A stretch of DNA of 64,000 bases from Gemmatimonadaceae bacterium. GTDB taxonomy: Bacteria; Gemmatimonadota; Gemmatimonadetes; Gemmatimonadales; Gemmatimonadaceae. Both the position numbers and the translations under genes were made by a program. Shown here piece after piece: positions 35,956-44,615 of the stretch (positions are counted from its first letter, which is position 1; every line of letters starts with the position of its first letter). The DNA is taken from positions 23,215 to 87,214 of the forward strand of contig DASUHB010000050.1 of assembly GCA_036273715.1 (NCBI GenBank), written 5' to 3'. The notes beneath the pieces are model-generated. The model saw only the letters and a program-made list of their open reading frames with translations. It was not told the origin of the DNA and searched no databases.

Positions 35956-37671
35956 TCACGGCCACGTGAATACGCTCGACGGCGCAACGAGCTCACGGCT
36001 GAACCGGATGTCGCGCGGCTCGTGCGCGAACAGGTGGCTCGCGTTGAGCACGCTGAGCCGCACCTCCCACTTGGCGTGCGCGTCGTGGTTCACCGGCAGC
36101 GCCAGATCCAACCGCCACGTCTGCTGCGATCCCGGCGGAAACGCGCCGAGAATGCCGACGCCGACGCCGGTTTTGAGCGGCGTCGTGACGCCGAACGGCG
36201 CGTCGCCGGCCCATACGCGCCCCGCATCGGCGAAGAACGCGAGGCCGATGGCAGCCTGGTCGCGCACGCGGCCCATGAACCACCGGTCCTCGATCCGCGC
36301 CACGCCGCGCCGCGCCCCGGCGTCCTGAGAATTCAGGTACCCGCGCACGCCGCCGTCCACTTCGCCTAACGAAAGCTGGAACGGCACGCGCTGGTCCCAC
36401 CCGCTGCCCCAGTCGATGGTGCCTACGAGCGTGTGGTTCGCCGTGATGCGGTGGTACGCCATGAGCCGCGCGCTGGCCAGAAGGCCATCCCACCCGTGGC
36501 TGCGATAATCTTGCCGGCCTTCCGCCGTCGCCGTCATATAGCCAAATGTCGTGGGCGTGCCCAAGCCGACGTACACTCCGCTCGCCAGGAACAAGTCGTC
36601 ATCGCGGCCATCGAGAATCCGCACGCCGCGGCCGAGCAAATTGCCTAACTGAAAGCCGACGCGGACGTCCTGGGTGGCCTCGAGCGCGTCGAAATGCTGC
36701 ACCGGCAGGAAGCTGAGACTCCGCAATCCCCAGAGCACGTTGATGCGCGTGTTGCGCCGCATCGGATACCGCGCGAGCAGGGTGTCGTAATTCACCGTCG
36801 ACTCGGGCACCGGCGGCAACCCGATGTTGTCCACTTCGTGCGAAACCGAAAAGCCCAACAGACTCAATTTCCGGCCACCGCCGATGCGCACCACGCCGCC
36901 GACATCGCCGAATTTCCGATCGATCGCCACCGGCACGGGGTCGAGATCGCTGCGATCGAATCCGAACACGTCGCTCCGATCTTCGCCGATCACGCGCCAC
37001 GCGATGCGCTGCAGGTCCGTGATGAACGGGTGGCTCAGGTCCATCAACAGGTTGCTCTGGCCGAGATCGAAGCGTTCGGCGGCGACGTTGAAGTGCCACG
37101 GATGTCCCCAGAACTGGTAATCCGTGTATCGGACGCCGTAGGTGTCGCGGAACTGTCCCTCGGCCCACTCGACCTGGACGGATCGGCCGCCGCCCAAAAA
37201 ATTGCCTTCGCCCACGCGGAGCGACGTGATCCAGGGGCTGTGGCTCGCGGTGCCTAACGCAAGGATCGGCGTGAATTCATCGGTGGTCTCGGCCAGCAGA
37301 ATCACGCCGCCCGCGCCGTCGTCGTAGGTGCCGATGTGCGCCTGCGCGATGAAGGGCTGCGCGCGCAGAATGCGTTCGGACTCGGCGATCTCGGCGGCGT
37401 TGCACGACATGCCCGGCTGCAGCAGGATGAATCGCTGCACCACCTGCGGCTTCGTGTTGGCATGGATCGAGGAGAGGATGCCGAGCGGCGTCGTCCACCA
37501 CTTGCCGTTGCGCGGATAGTACGGCGGCCGCGTCTGGACCTCGATTTCCGAGATGCGCTGGCCCGCACACGCCACTTCCCGTCCCGCGACCTGGGCCGCT
37601 GCCGGCCGGCCCCAAGCCCCCATGGCCGCCGCCACCGCGCCGACGCCTAACGCAACACGGCAGATCGGCAT
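35956..37671 (-). CDS. outer-membrane beta-barrel protein with POTRA-like N-terminus
   Basis: This 571-residue protein has a signal peptide over residues 1-27 (cleavage after AAAQ). Residues 40-130 look like one POTRA domain (ISEIEVQTRPPYYPR, then LQPGMSCNAAEIAESERILRAQPFIAQAHI and GVILLAETTDEF), and the rest alternates aromatic and glycine residues in amphipathic strands as in Omp85/TpsB surface-antigen barrels. It ends in Phe-Thr-Trp-Pro rather than a terminal Phe, which is slightly unusual for a barrel substrate of BamA. With a single POTRA it is shorter than BamA and may be a TamA-like or protein-specific exporter. It supports a diderm envelope. Confidence 0.75.
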   Translation of the reverse strand: MPICRVALGVGAVAAAMGAWGRPAAAQVAGREVACAGQRISEIEVQTRPPYYPRNGKWWTTPLGILSSIHANTKPQVVQRFILLQPGMSCNAAEIAESERILRAQPFIAQAHIGTYDDGAGGVILLAETTDEFTPILALGTASHSPWITSLRVGEGNFLGGGRSVQVEWAEGQFRDTYGVRYTDYQFWGHPWHFNVAAERFDLGQSNLLMDLSHPFITDLQRIAWRVIGEDRSDVFGFDRSDLDPVPVAIDRKFGDVGGVVRIGGGRKLSLLGFSVSHEVDNIGLPPVPESTVNYDTLLARYPMRRNTRINVLWGLRSLSFLPVQHFDALEATQDVRVGFQLGNLLGRGVRILDGRDDDLFLASGVYVGLGTPTTFGYMTATAEGRQDYRSHGWDGLLASARLMAYHRITANHTLVGTIDWGSGWDQRVPFQLSLGEVDGGVRGYLNSQDAGARRGVARIEDRWFMGRVRDQAAIGLAFFADAGRVWAGDAPFGVTTPLKTGVGVGILGAFPPGSQQTWRLDLALPVNHDAHAKWEVRLSVLNASHLFAHEPRDIRFSRELVAPSSVFTWP

Positions 37672-37691
37672 GCGGCGCCCGGCGCCCGGGC

Positions 37692-38255
37692 TCAGCGGCC
37701 CATGCGGCGCTTCAGCTCCTCGAGCCGCCGCTCCGCGTCCGCCTCGCGCGCCGACCGGTCGGCCGCCCGTCGCAGTCCGGCGAGGTCCGCGTCCAACGAA
37801 GCATCCGCGGATTCCGAAGGAGAACTGCTCGCCGACGATGGCGACGGGCCGCCCACGCCAGGCAGCCCCGCACCCGACGCCATCGAGTGAAACTGCTCCG
37901 TCATCTCCGCCAACTCCTGCTCCGCCAACGCCAATTCGGATGTCTGCGCTTGGAGCTTTCGCTCCAGCATCGCGATCCGGTCCTGGTGCTTGGTCGCATA
38001 GCGCTCAGCGAGACGCACCGTCTCCGCATCGTGGATGTCCGCCGCCATCTTCCCTCGACGCCGCGCCGTCTCCAACTCGGTCTGCTCGTGCTCGAGCTGC
38101 GCACGCGTCATCCCGATCGCCGCGCGGACCTCCGAAACGCCGACCTTCGCTTCCACCAATGCTTCGCGCATCATCGCAAGAACCGCGCGCCCTTCCCCAG
38201 GAGAGGACGCGCGGCTCATCGCGTCGCGCCAGGCTTGTCTCATATTCTCGAACAT
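37692..38255 (-). CDS. coiled-coil protein of unknown function
   Basis: This 187-residue protein contains no cysteine. Residues 15-125 form a long coiled coil rich in Glu, Ala, Arg and Gln (REALVEAKVGVSEVRAAIG, LEHEQTELETARRRGKMAA, ERKLQAQTSELALAEQELAE), followed by a Ser/Pro-rich linker and a charged terminal helix RRLEELKRRMGR. It recalls PspA/ESCRT-III-type or general structural coiled coils but lacks a clear PspA signature. Its start is 37 bp from the FmdB-like gene, with the same direction. Its role is unknown. Confidence 0.7.
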   Translation of the reverse strand: MFENMRQAWRDAMSRASSPGEGRAVLAMMREALVEAKVGVSEVRAAIGMTRAQLEHEQTELETARRRGKMAADIHDAETVRLAERYATKHQDRIAMLERKLQAQTSELALAEQELAEMTEQFHSMASGAGLPGVGGPSPSSASSSPSESADASLDADLAGLRRAADRSAREADAERRLEELKRRMGR

Positions 38256-38292
38256 GGCGTCCGTCCTCGACGCCCAACGGAAAAGTCCGCCA

Positions 38293-38457
38293 TCACGATT
38301 TGCGTGGCGTCTTGGCGTAGAACTCGCTCATCCGCAGCTCCACGTCCTGCGATCGGCACTTGGGACACGTGACGTCGGCGTGGCCATGCTGCGAAATCGA
38401 CTCGCGCACCGAGAACGTCGATCGGCACGCGCGGCATTGATATTCGTACGTTGGCAT
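38293..38457 (-). CDS. FmdB-family zinc-ribbon protein
   Basis: This 54-residue protein begins MPTYEYQCRACRSTFSV and continues to VTCPKCRSQDVELRMSEFY. The two CxxC knuckles (Cys8/11 and Cys31/34) form the zinc ribbon of FmdB-type small proteins, and MPTYEY at the start is diagnostic, fixing ATG 38457. FmdB proteins are called regulatory but their molecular role is unclear. It is divergent from the amidotransferase gene. Confidence 0.9.
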   Translation of the reverse strand: MPTYEYQCRACRSTFSVRESISQHGHADVTCPKCRSQDVELRMSEFYAKTPRKS

Positions 38458-38550
38458 ACGGCACCCTCGCGAAGATGCTGGCTGTCCAGTTACGATACGA
38501 ATCGCTTGGTCGCGCGCGCAACCCATATCGCATCTTCTATATCCTCACGC

Positions 38551-39369
38551 ATGTCACGATCCGATCCGGCCGCCTCCATCATCGCCGCCATCGCCGTCCC
38601 CGCTGGAATGGCGCGCATCGCGATCTCGGCTACCGCGCGCACCGATGATCACCGACGACGCGTTCGGCTCAACGCGGCGTACGTCGACGCCATCGAGCGA
38701 GCAGGAGCGGTGCCATTGGTCGTGCCGCCGCTCGCCAGCATCGCCCACGCCGCTGCAGTCATTGACGTCTGCGACGGACTCGTGCTCACGGGCGGCGAAG
38801 ACATCGATCCGGATCGTTACGGCTCGGCGCGCGACGCCACGGTCGAAGACACGAATCCCGAGCGCGATGCCACCGAGATCGCTCTGGTCGAGGCCGCACG
38901 GCTTAACCTGTGCCCAACATTTGCCATTTGCCGTGGCCTGCAATTGCTCAATGTCGCGCTCGGCGGCTCGCTCGTGCAGGACATCCCGAGTCAACGCCCC
39001 GGCTCGCTGAATCACGACCCGTCCGGCCCACGAACAGCGCGCGTGCACGAAGTTGACATCGAAGCCGGATCAGCGCTTGCCTGTACGCTTGGCTCTACCC
39101 GGCTGCGCGTGAACTCGTTCCACCATCAGGCAGCGGACCGGGTCGCCGAGGGACTGCGCGCGACGGCATGGGCGCCGGACGGGATCATCGAAGGCCTGGA
39201 GTGGCGCGGGTCTGACGGCTGGTGGGCGGTCGCCGTGCAGTGGCATCCGGAGGAATTGGTCATCGGTCCGGAGCCCGCACCGGATGCGAACCTGTTTACG
39301 GAGTTCGTGCGCCGAGCAGCCGCGTCCAGACCGGATTCCCGCCGCGCGAGTTTTCCGCCAGACGCCTAA
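38551..39369 (+). CDS. class I glutamine amidotransferase-like hydrolase (PuuD/GGPX type)
   Basis: In this 272-residue protein the triad cysteine lies in FAICRGLQLLNVALGG (Cys127) and the triad histidine in VAVQWHPEELV (near residue 237). GLVLTGGEDIDPDRYG near 77-91 and the NSFHHQAADRVAEGL segment place it with gamma-glutamyl-GABA hydrolases such as PuuD, which cleave gamma-glutamyl amides. The true substrate is unknown. ATG 38551 gives an extra 19 residues before MARIAISATAR; the ATG at 38608 would be the start if the enzyme follows the usual family N-terminus. Confidence 0.85.
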   Translation: MSRSDPAASIIAAIAVPAGMARIAISATARTDDHRRRVRLNAAYVDAIERAGAVPLVVPPLASIAHAAAVIDVCDGLVLTGGEDIDPDRYGSARDATVEDTNPERDATEIALVEAARLNLCPTFAICRGLQLLNVALGGSLVQDIPSQRPGSLNHDPSGPRTARVHEVDIEAGSALACTLGSTRLRVNSFHHQAADRVAEGLRATAWAPDGIIEGLEWRGSDGWWAVAVQWHPEELVIGPEPAPDANLFTEFVRRAAASRPDSRRASFPPDA

Positions 39370-39402
39370 CTGTTCGGCGGGGTCCGGATCGCGTGCACGT
39401 CC

Positions 39403-40140
39403 TCAGCTCACATGCCGCCAGCGAAATTCATCCTTCACCTGGCGCATCAGCCGTTCGGGCGTGTGCAGCGTGGGGAAGAACACGCTGTCGCTCATCTCGT
39501 TGAGCGCCACGCGGATGACCGCAAATCGAGCCGCCGCTTCGCGGAACAACACGTCCAGCCCATGCTCGTGCGCCAGGCGATGGTCCGCGGCCAGCTGGAA
39601 GCCGCGCCGTCCCAGCTCCTCGTAGTACTCGAGGTCGGGGCCGCCCCGCCGCCAGCGGCGCTGCTCGATGCGGTCCGGAAAGAGTCCGCTCAGCCACAGC
39701 GCGTAGTTGCCGAGATGCTGCCTAACGAGAAAACTGCGGCGCACATCGCCGTCGTTCACATCATCGAGTAGCGCGGCGAGCGTGTCGTATTCCTGGTCGT
39801 CGTGTTCGTCGATGCGCGTCGCCCGGCTCCGGGCGCCGAAATGGAGCACGATGGCCGCCACGTAGTCGGCGAGCGCGCGGTCGCCTTCGCCGGCGCGCCG
39901 CAGCGCCTGCCGGACGATCACGTAACAGAAGAGCGGCCACGACGCGCGCATGCCTAACCGCGACGGACCCTCCAACAACGCCGCGAGCAGCCGCGGATCG
40001 TCCAGGAGCGCGTCGACACCGTGCTCCCGTAAGGCATCTTCCGCTTCCTCGAGCGCGGCGCGCGAAGATTGGCCAATCAGCCGGAGCGCCAGTTGCGCGT
40101 CATCGCGCGTGAGCGAAGCCCGAACGTTGCCGAGAATCAT
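39403..40140 (-). CDS. conserved-looking hypothetical protein, all-alpha
   Basis: I do not recognise this 245-residue soluble protein. It is predicted almost wholly helical, rich in Arg, Ala and Leu, with a central acidic patch RIDEHDDQEYDTLAALLDD near 115-135 and two aromatic clusters (SWPLFCYVIVRQAL, YYEELGRRGFQLAADHRLAH). ATG 40140 is chosen as the first Met with coherent helical sequence downstream; the longer frame to 40266 is rich in Pro and Arg and reads through the intergenic gap. It stands alone between an amidotransferase and a glycosyltransferase. Codon use is like its neighbours, so it is probably real. Confidence 0.65.
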   Translation of the reverse strand: MILGNVRASLTRDDAQLALRLIGQSSRAALEEAEDALREHGVDALLDDPRLLAALLEGPSRLGMRASWPLFCYVIVRQALRRAGEGDRALADYVAAIVLHFGARSRATRIDEHDDQEYDTLAALLDDVNDGDVRRSFLVRQHLGNYALWLSGLFPDRIEQRRWRRGGPDLEYYEELGRRGFQLAADHRLAHEHGLDVLFREAAARFAVIRVALNEMSDSVFFPTLHTPERLMRQVKDEFRWRHVS

Positions 40141-40427
40141 CTTCACCCTCCGATGGATCTCGTGTATGTCATACACCTGTTCGCACGGCGCGGGCCGCGG
40201 GGCCGTCCTTGTGTGACGACTTACTGGCACGCGGGCAATTCGGCCGGTCCACCTGCACGGCGGCACTCCGCGCCCGAGAGTGCCAGCGTGATGCGGAACA
40301 CACTCGCCGTCCTTTGCATTTCCTAAGAAGCCGGGGCATCTTGCGCCGTCGCCCTCGTGCTCCGATGCCGAATGGCCGTGCGAATGGGAACCGCACGGGC
40401 TGCTTCGCGGTATGATTCATACAGACC

Positions 40428-41177
40428 ATGCTCTACATCTGCATCCCGGCGTTCGACGAAGCGCCCACCATTGGCTTGCTGCTCTGGCGCATCCGCAAGG
40501 TGCTGGAGGAGCATCCGCGCGAATACGAATTGATCGTGCTCGACGATGGCAGCACCGACGCCACCGCCGACACGCTCAAACCGTATGCCGACGTGTTGCC
40601 GCTCACGATCCTTCGGAATGATCAGTGTCGCGGCTACGCGAGTGCGCTCGACACGTTAGCCCGCACGGCCGCCAAGCGGACGCGGTATCCACGCCGTGAC
40701 GCCGCCATCTTCATGCAAGGCGACTTCACCGACCAACCGGAGCACCTGCCGGAGCTGATCAAGCGCTTCGAGGGCGGAGCCGATGTGGTCATCGCGGAGC
40801 AGCCGCCATCGCCGCGCGTCCCCGTGGCAGTGCGCCGCCTGCGGCTCCTCGCGCCGTGGGTCGTTCGGCCGTTCCTCAAGGTGGCCGGAGTCACCGATCC
40901 ATTCGGCACGTTTCGTCTGTTCCGCATCTCGGTCCTGCGCGATGTCATTCGCGACGCCGGGGATGCGCCGATCGTGCAGTGGAGCGGTTGGGCGGCCAAC
41001 GTCGAACTGTTAGTCAAGACGACCCGCCTGGCGCGTCGCGTGGAAACCGTCACGCTGGATGCGCGATACGATCTGCGACCACGCGCGTCGCGCGTTCGGC
41101 CGCTCGCGGCGGCGTTGGACCTCTACCGCTTCGGTTGGGCAAGTCGGCGCCGTCGCGCGACGAGCCCGTCGACATGA
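40428..41177 (+). CDS. family 2 glycosyltransferase, dolichol/polyprenyl-phosphate sugar transferase-like
   Basis: This 249-residue GT-A fold has CIPAFDEAPTIGLLL near residues 5-19, LIVLDDGSTDATADT near 35-49 (nucleotide-sugar DDG), FMQGDFTDQPEHLPEL near 94-109 (DXD-like metal motif, here Gly-Asp) and QWSGWAANVELL with the catalytic-loop Trp. There are no membrane helices, in contrast to DPM1 proteins with an anchor. The sugar and lipid acceptor are unknown. It heads a three-gene operon with overlapping junctions (ATGA, GTGA). Confidence 0.85.
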   Translation: MLYICIPAFDEAPTIGLLLWRIRKVLEEHPREYELIVLDDGSTDATADTLKPYADVLPLTILRNDQCRGYASALDTLARTAAKRTRYPRRDAAIFMQGDFTDQPEHLPELIKRFEGGADVVIAEQPPSPRVPVAVRRLRLLAPWVVRPFLKVAGVTDPFGTFRLFRISVLRDVIRDAGDAPIVQWSGWAANVELLVKTTRLARRVETVTLDARYDLRPRASRVRPLAAALDLYRFGWASRRRRATSPST

Positions 41178-42007
41178 CAATGCGGGCCGTGCGACTCCCG
41201 CGCCGCACCGCGACGATCGGTGCGGCACTCGGCGCTTGCGCCTTGATCGCCGCGGCGGCGGCGGCGCAGCCGACGTCGCCCGCCGCGACGCAACCGGCGC
41301 CATCCGCGGCGCGCAGCGACTCCACACCGCGTCCATTCGGCGTCGGCGAAAAATTGACGTACTCGGTGGCCGTTGGCGGAGCAAAAGTCGGCAGCGGCGA
41401 CATGCACATCGTCGGCATCGACACCGTGGACGGACATCCGACCTATCACTCGCTGTTCACCGTCGATGGCGGCTTCCTGATGTTCAAGGTGCACGACGTG
41501 CTCGAAAGCTGGTTCGATACCGCGACTCTCTCGTCGCGCCGATTCGTCCAGAAAATTCACGAAGTGAATTACGAAAAGCAGCGGAGCTACCAGATCTGGC
41601 CCGAAAAGTCCCAGATGCAGCAACAGGGCTATCCGGTGATGCCGAGCGTTCCGAATCCGTTGGATGACGGGTCGTTCCTTTACTTTGTGCGTACGCTGCC
41701 GCTCGAGGTTGGAAAGACGTACACGTTCAACCGCTATTTCCGCCCCGAGAAGAACCCGGTGATCGTGAAGGTGCTGCGGAAGGAGCGCGTCACGGTACCG
41801 GCCGGCACCTTCGACGCAATCGTCATCCAACCGATCATCAAGTCGCAGGGATTGTTCTCCGAGGGCGGCGAAGCCCAGATCTGGCTGAGCGACGATCCGC
41901 GGCACATTGTTGTGCAGATGAAAGCCAAAGTGCCCGTGTTGAGAACCCTCGATCTGTACCTGCAATCGTACCAGCCGCCGATCACGGAGACCGCGGAGGA
42001 CCGGTGA
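41174..42007 (+). CDS. exported DUF3108 domain protein
   Basis: In this 277-residue protein, residues 1-32 are a signal peptide (hydrophobic run GAALGACALIAAAAAAQ). The mature protein opens FGVGEKLTYSVAVGGAKVGS, and with YHSLFTVDGGFLMFKVHDVLESWFD and FVQKIHEVNYEKQRSY it shows the DUF3108 layout, a beta-rich periplasmic domain of unknown function. The overlap with the glycosyltransferase stop suggests a shared role in envelope assembly, which is inference. ATG 41174 is set by that overlap and the signal peptide. Confidence 0.75.
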   Translation: MTMRAVRLPRRTATIGAALGACALIAAAAAAQPTSPAATQPAPSAARSDSTPRPFGVGEKLTYSVAVGGAKVGSGDMHIVGIDTVDGHPTYHSLFTVDGGFLMFKVHDVLESWFDTATLSSRRFVQKIHEVNYEKQRSYQIWPEKSQMQQQGYPVMPSVPNPLDDGSFLYFVRTLPLEVGKTYTFNRYFRPEKNPVIVKVLRKERVTVPAGTFDAIVIQPIIKSQGLFSEGGEAQIWLSDDPRHIVVQMKAKVPVLRTLDLYLQSYQPPITETAEDR

Positions 42008-42975
42008 AGCGTGAGGCCGACTTGTCGGCCGTCCGCACCGTTCCGATCGCACGCCGGCCCAACAAAGTGCGCGCCGAGGAGTTCGCGGCGCCGCCCCGTT
42101 CAGGCGCCGGCGTGGAGCGTTCATTCGCGACGTTTCTCCAATCGCTGCCGGATGTACTCGTCGCGCGCGACTTTCGTCGCGTGATCGATGCCATCGTCGC
42201 GGCCACTGGGCGCCGCGGCGTGATCGTAATGATCGGCGGCCACGTGATAAAGACCGGGCTCGCGCCGCTGCTGCTCGACCTCATGCGCCGTCACGTCATC
42301 ACGCACCTGGCGATGAACGGATCGGCCGCCATCCATGATTACGAGATCGCGCGCTGGGGAGGAACGTCGGAAGATGTGGCCGCCGGGCTCCGCGACGGCA
42401 CGTTCGGCATGGCCGATGAAACCGGCCGCGGCATGAACGACGCCTTTGCGTTAGGCATGGAGCACGGCTGGGGCATGGGAGAAGCGCTCGGACGTGCGCT
42501 GGCCGGCGAGCCCGCCCTCGCCCACCCGGAATTGTCCGTGCTGCTGGGCGCGCACAGTCTGGGCGTGCCGCTCACAGTGCACGCCGCCATCGGGGCCGAA
42601 ATCATCCATCAGCATCCGGCTGCCAGCGGCGCCGCCATCGGCGACACCAGCCACCGCGACTTTCGGCGGTTGGCAGCATCCGTGTCGGCCGTACACGACG
42701 GCGGGGTCGTGCTCAACATCGGCAGCGCCGTGGTGATGCCCGAAGTGTTCCTCAAGGCGCTCACGATTGCGCGCAATCTCGATCGCGGCCGCCCAACGAA
42801 CTTCACGACTTGCGATCTCGACATGGCGCGCCACTATCGGCCGCGCGTGAACGTGGTGCAGCGCCCAACGCTCGAGGGCGGACAGGGCTTCGAAATCACC
42901 GGGCACCACGAGCTCATGGTGCCGATGTTGGTGTGGGGCGTCGTGGAGGGCTTGGAGCGCCGCGAGACAGTCTGA
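42004..42975 (+). CDS. conserved protein, deoxyhypusine-synthase-like fold suspected
   Basis: This 323-residue soluble protein has sharply conserved-looking blocks: VIVMIGGHVIKTGLAPLLLD, LAMNGSAAIHDYEIARWGG followed by [66 protein letters not shown] and VVQRPT. The glycine-rich 'IGSA' strand turn and the His/Asp/Asn placements recall NAD-dependent deoxyhypusine or homospermidine synthase relatives, but bacteria lack eIF5A. I judge that only as a fold resemblance from memory. It is third in the glycosyltransferase-DUF3108 operon (GTGA overlap), so an envelope or polyamine link is possible. Function is unknown. Confidence 0.5.
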   Translation: MKREADLSAVRTVPIARRPNKVRAEEFAAPPRSGAGVERSFATFLQSLPDVLVARDFRRVIDAIVAATGRRGVIVMIGGHVIKTGLAPLLLDLMRRHVITHLAMNGSAAIHDYEIARWGGTSEDVAAGLRDGTFGMADETGRGMNDAFALGMEHGWGMGEALGRALAGEPALAHPELSVLLGAHSLGVPLTVHAAIGAEIIHQHPAASGAAIGDTSHRDFRRLAASVSAVHDGGVVLNIGSAVVMPEVFLKALTIARNLDRGRPTNFTTCDLDMARHYRPRVNVVQRPTLEGGQGFEITGHHELMVPMLVWGVVEGLERRETV

Positions 42976-42983
42976 CGGCGTAC

Positions 42984-43013
42984 GGCCGGCGCAGCGCGCG
43001 ATGCGCGCCGGCC
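42984..43013. terminator. GC-rich hairpin between convergent genes
   Basis: GGCCGGCGC (42984-42992) is the exact reverse complement of GCGCCGGCC (43005-43013), a 9-bp stem around a 12-base GC-rich loop that can pair further. It lies between the stops at 42975 and 43034. It lacks a T-tract, so its terminator strength is uncertain. Confidence 0.5.
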
Positions 43014-43033
43014 GGCCTAAAGACTAACGGCGA

Positions 43034-43249
43034 TCAGCCGTTGAACTTTTCGCGCAGCCGGCGCGCCGTTTCCGGACTGACGATGCGCACGACCAGATAG
43101 ATCAGCGCGCCGACGATCGCGATCTTGAGCGCCAGGATCAACAGAAAGAACAAGATCCCAACCAGGCCGCCGAAAAAGCCGAAAACAAACTTGAGCGCGA
43201 TCAGCCCGAGAATCGCCAATGCGCCGATGGAAAAGATGGTTCGCAGCAT
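43034..43249 (-). CDS. small membrane protein, unknown
   Basis: This 71-residue protein is dominated by one or two hydrophobic helices: LRTIFSIGALAILGLIALK, then a glycine hinge FVFGFFGGLVG, then LFFLLILALKIAIVGALIYLVV. The end is a basic tail ETARRLREKFNG. ATG 43249 has a GGAGA-like Shine-Dalgarno about nine bases upstream and directly precedes the first helix. No family is recognised; FtsX/phage-holin-like folds have similar shape but no sequence link was found. Confidence 0.65.
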   Translation of the reverse strand: MLRTIFSIGALAILGLIALKFVFGFFGGLVGILFFLLILALKIAIVGALIYLVVRIVSPETARRLREKFNG

Positions 43250-43351
43250 GATCGGAATCTCCACGAGTTCGACCGATGGCTCGGTCTCTGCGCACATTAC
43301 GACCCGCGCCACAACGGGGTTTCAAGGTTCGGCGTTCTCTAGTCGAATAAC

Positions 43352-44482
43352 ATGACGTATCCAACTGAAGGCCACCCCGCCCTGCTGCGGGGGGGCGACG
43401 TAATCATCATCGGCGGCGGCCTGGTTGGCCTCGCCACCGGCGCCGCACTCGCGGCCCGTGGCGCCGACGTTTCCATCGTCGCCGATCACAACGCCGGCGA
43501 AGCGTCGCGCGCCGCCGCCGGCATGCTGGCGCCGAGTGTCGAGCGCGCCGAAGGTCCCGCGCATGCATTCGCACTCGCCGCGCGCGACCTGTATCCGAGT
43601 TACCTCGAAGCGCTGGCTGAAGTTACAGGCACCCTCGTTTCGCTGAACCGCGAAGGCATCCTCGAGCTGATGTTCGACGAACAACAAGCCCACGGCAAGC
43701 GGAGCACCCTCGCGTCGTTGGGCGGACAGTGGCTGACGTCCGAGGAGCTGCACTCGCTCGAACCAGCAATCGGCACTGCTGTCGGCGCTATCCTGTATCC
43801 GGGCGACGGCGCCGTGGACAATGTCGCGCTCTTGCGCGTTCTCCGCGAGATGGTCGAAGCCACCTCGAGCGTCACGGTGATCCACGATCGCGTCACGTCA
43901 ATCGACCTCGAGAACGAGCGCCCGTGGGTCGAGCTCGCCTCCGGCCGGACGATGATTGCATCCAAGCTGGTGCTCGCTGCCGGCGCTTGGTCGCCGGGGG
44001 TGGACGGCCTCCCTCGAAGCATTCCGATCGAGCCGGTCCGCGGCCAGATGATGTCGTTTGGCGCAACTCCCGTTCGCCACGTGACGTACGCAGGCCATGG
44101 CTACGTGGTGCCGAGGTCGAGCTCGCTGTCGGTGGTTGGGTCGACCATGGAACACGTGGGGTTTTCGACCGGGACGACGCCGGAGGGAATGCGCACGCTC
44201 ACCGACGTAGCAAAGCGAGTGTCGCCGACATTGGGTGACGCGCGACCGCTCGAGCGGTGGAGCGGGCTCCGTCCGGTAACCCCGGACCTGCTCCCGATCC
44301 TGGGTCGCGACCCGGACTATCCGACACTCCTCTACGCCTGCGGCCACTCGCGGAACGGAATTCTCCTCGGACCGTTGACTGGAGAGTGCGTCGCGGCCCT
44401 GGCCTCGGGCGAGACGCCGAGCTTGGACCTGAGTCCGTTTTCGGTCGAGCGGTTCGAGGGATCCAGAGTAACCATCAAATAG
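43352..44482 (+). CDS. thiO: FAD-dependent glycine/D-amino-acid oxidase, ThiO-like
   Basis: In this 376-residue flavoprotein the dinucleotide-binding motif VIIIGGGLVGLATGAALAAR lies near residues 17-36, with ASRAAAGMLAP (a DAAO-family hallmark) near 50-60, KLVLAAGAWSP near 205-215 and GLRPVTPDLLPILG near 306-319. ThiO oxidises glycine to dehydroglycine for the thiazole moiety of thiamin, while related enzymes act on D-amino acids or sarcosine. The family place of ASRAAAGM favours ThiO, but no thi genes are in the window, so the symbol is tentative. Confidence 0.75.
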   Translation: MTYPTEGHPALLRGGDVIIIGGGLVGLATGAALAARGADVSIVADHNAGEASRAAAGMLAPSVERAEGPAHAFALAARDLYPSYLEALAEVTGTLVSLNREGILELMFDEQQAHGKRSTLASLGGQWLTSEELHSLEPAIGTAVGAILYPGDGAVDNVALLRVLREMVEATSSVTVIHDRVTSIDLENERPWVELASGRTMIASKLVLAAGAWSPGVDGLPRSIPIEPVRGQMMSFGATPVRHVTYAGHGYVVPRSSSLSVVGSTMEHVGFSTGTTPEGMRTLTDVAKRVSPTLGDARPLERWSGLRPVTPDLLPILGRDPDYPTLLYACGHSRNGILLGPLTGECVAALASGETPSLDLSPFSVERFEGSRVTIK

Positions 44483-44615
44483 TCAGTTTGATAGTGTCTG
44501 CACTTCCACGGACCTGTCCAAACGGGTAGGTTTGCCGAGCCCCGATCGTCGTATCTGACGCGCCGAATGCGGCTTGCGCGTCGGCCGGCGCAGACAGAAC
44601 TGCATACCAAATCGA

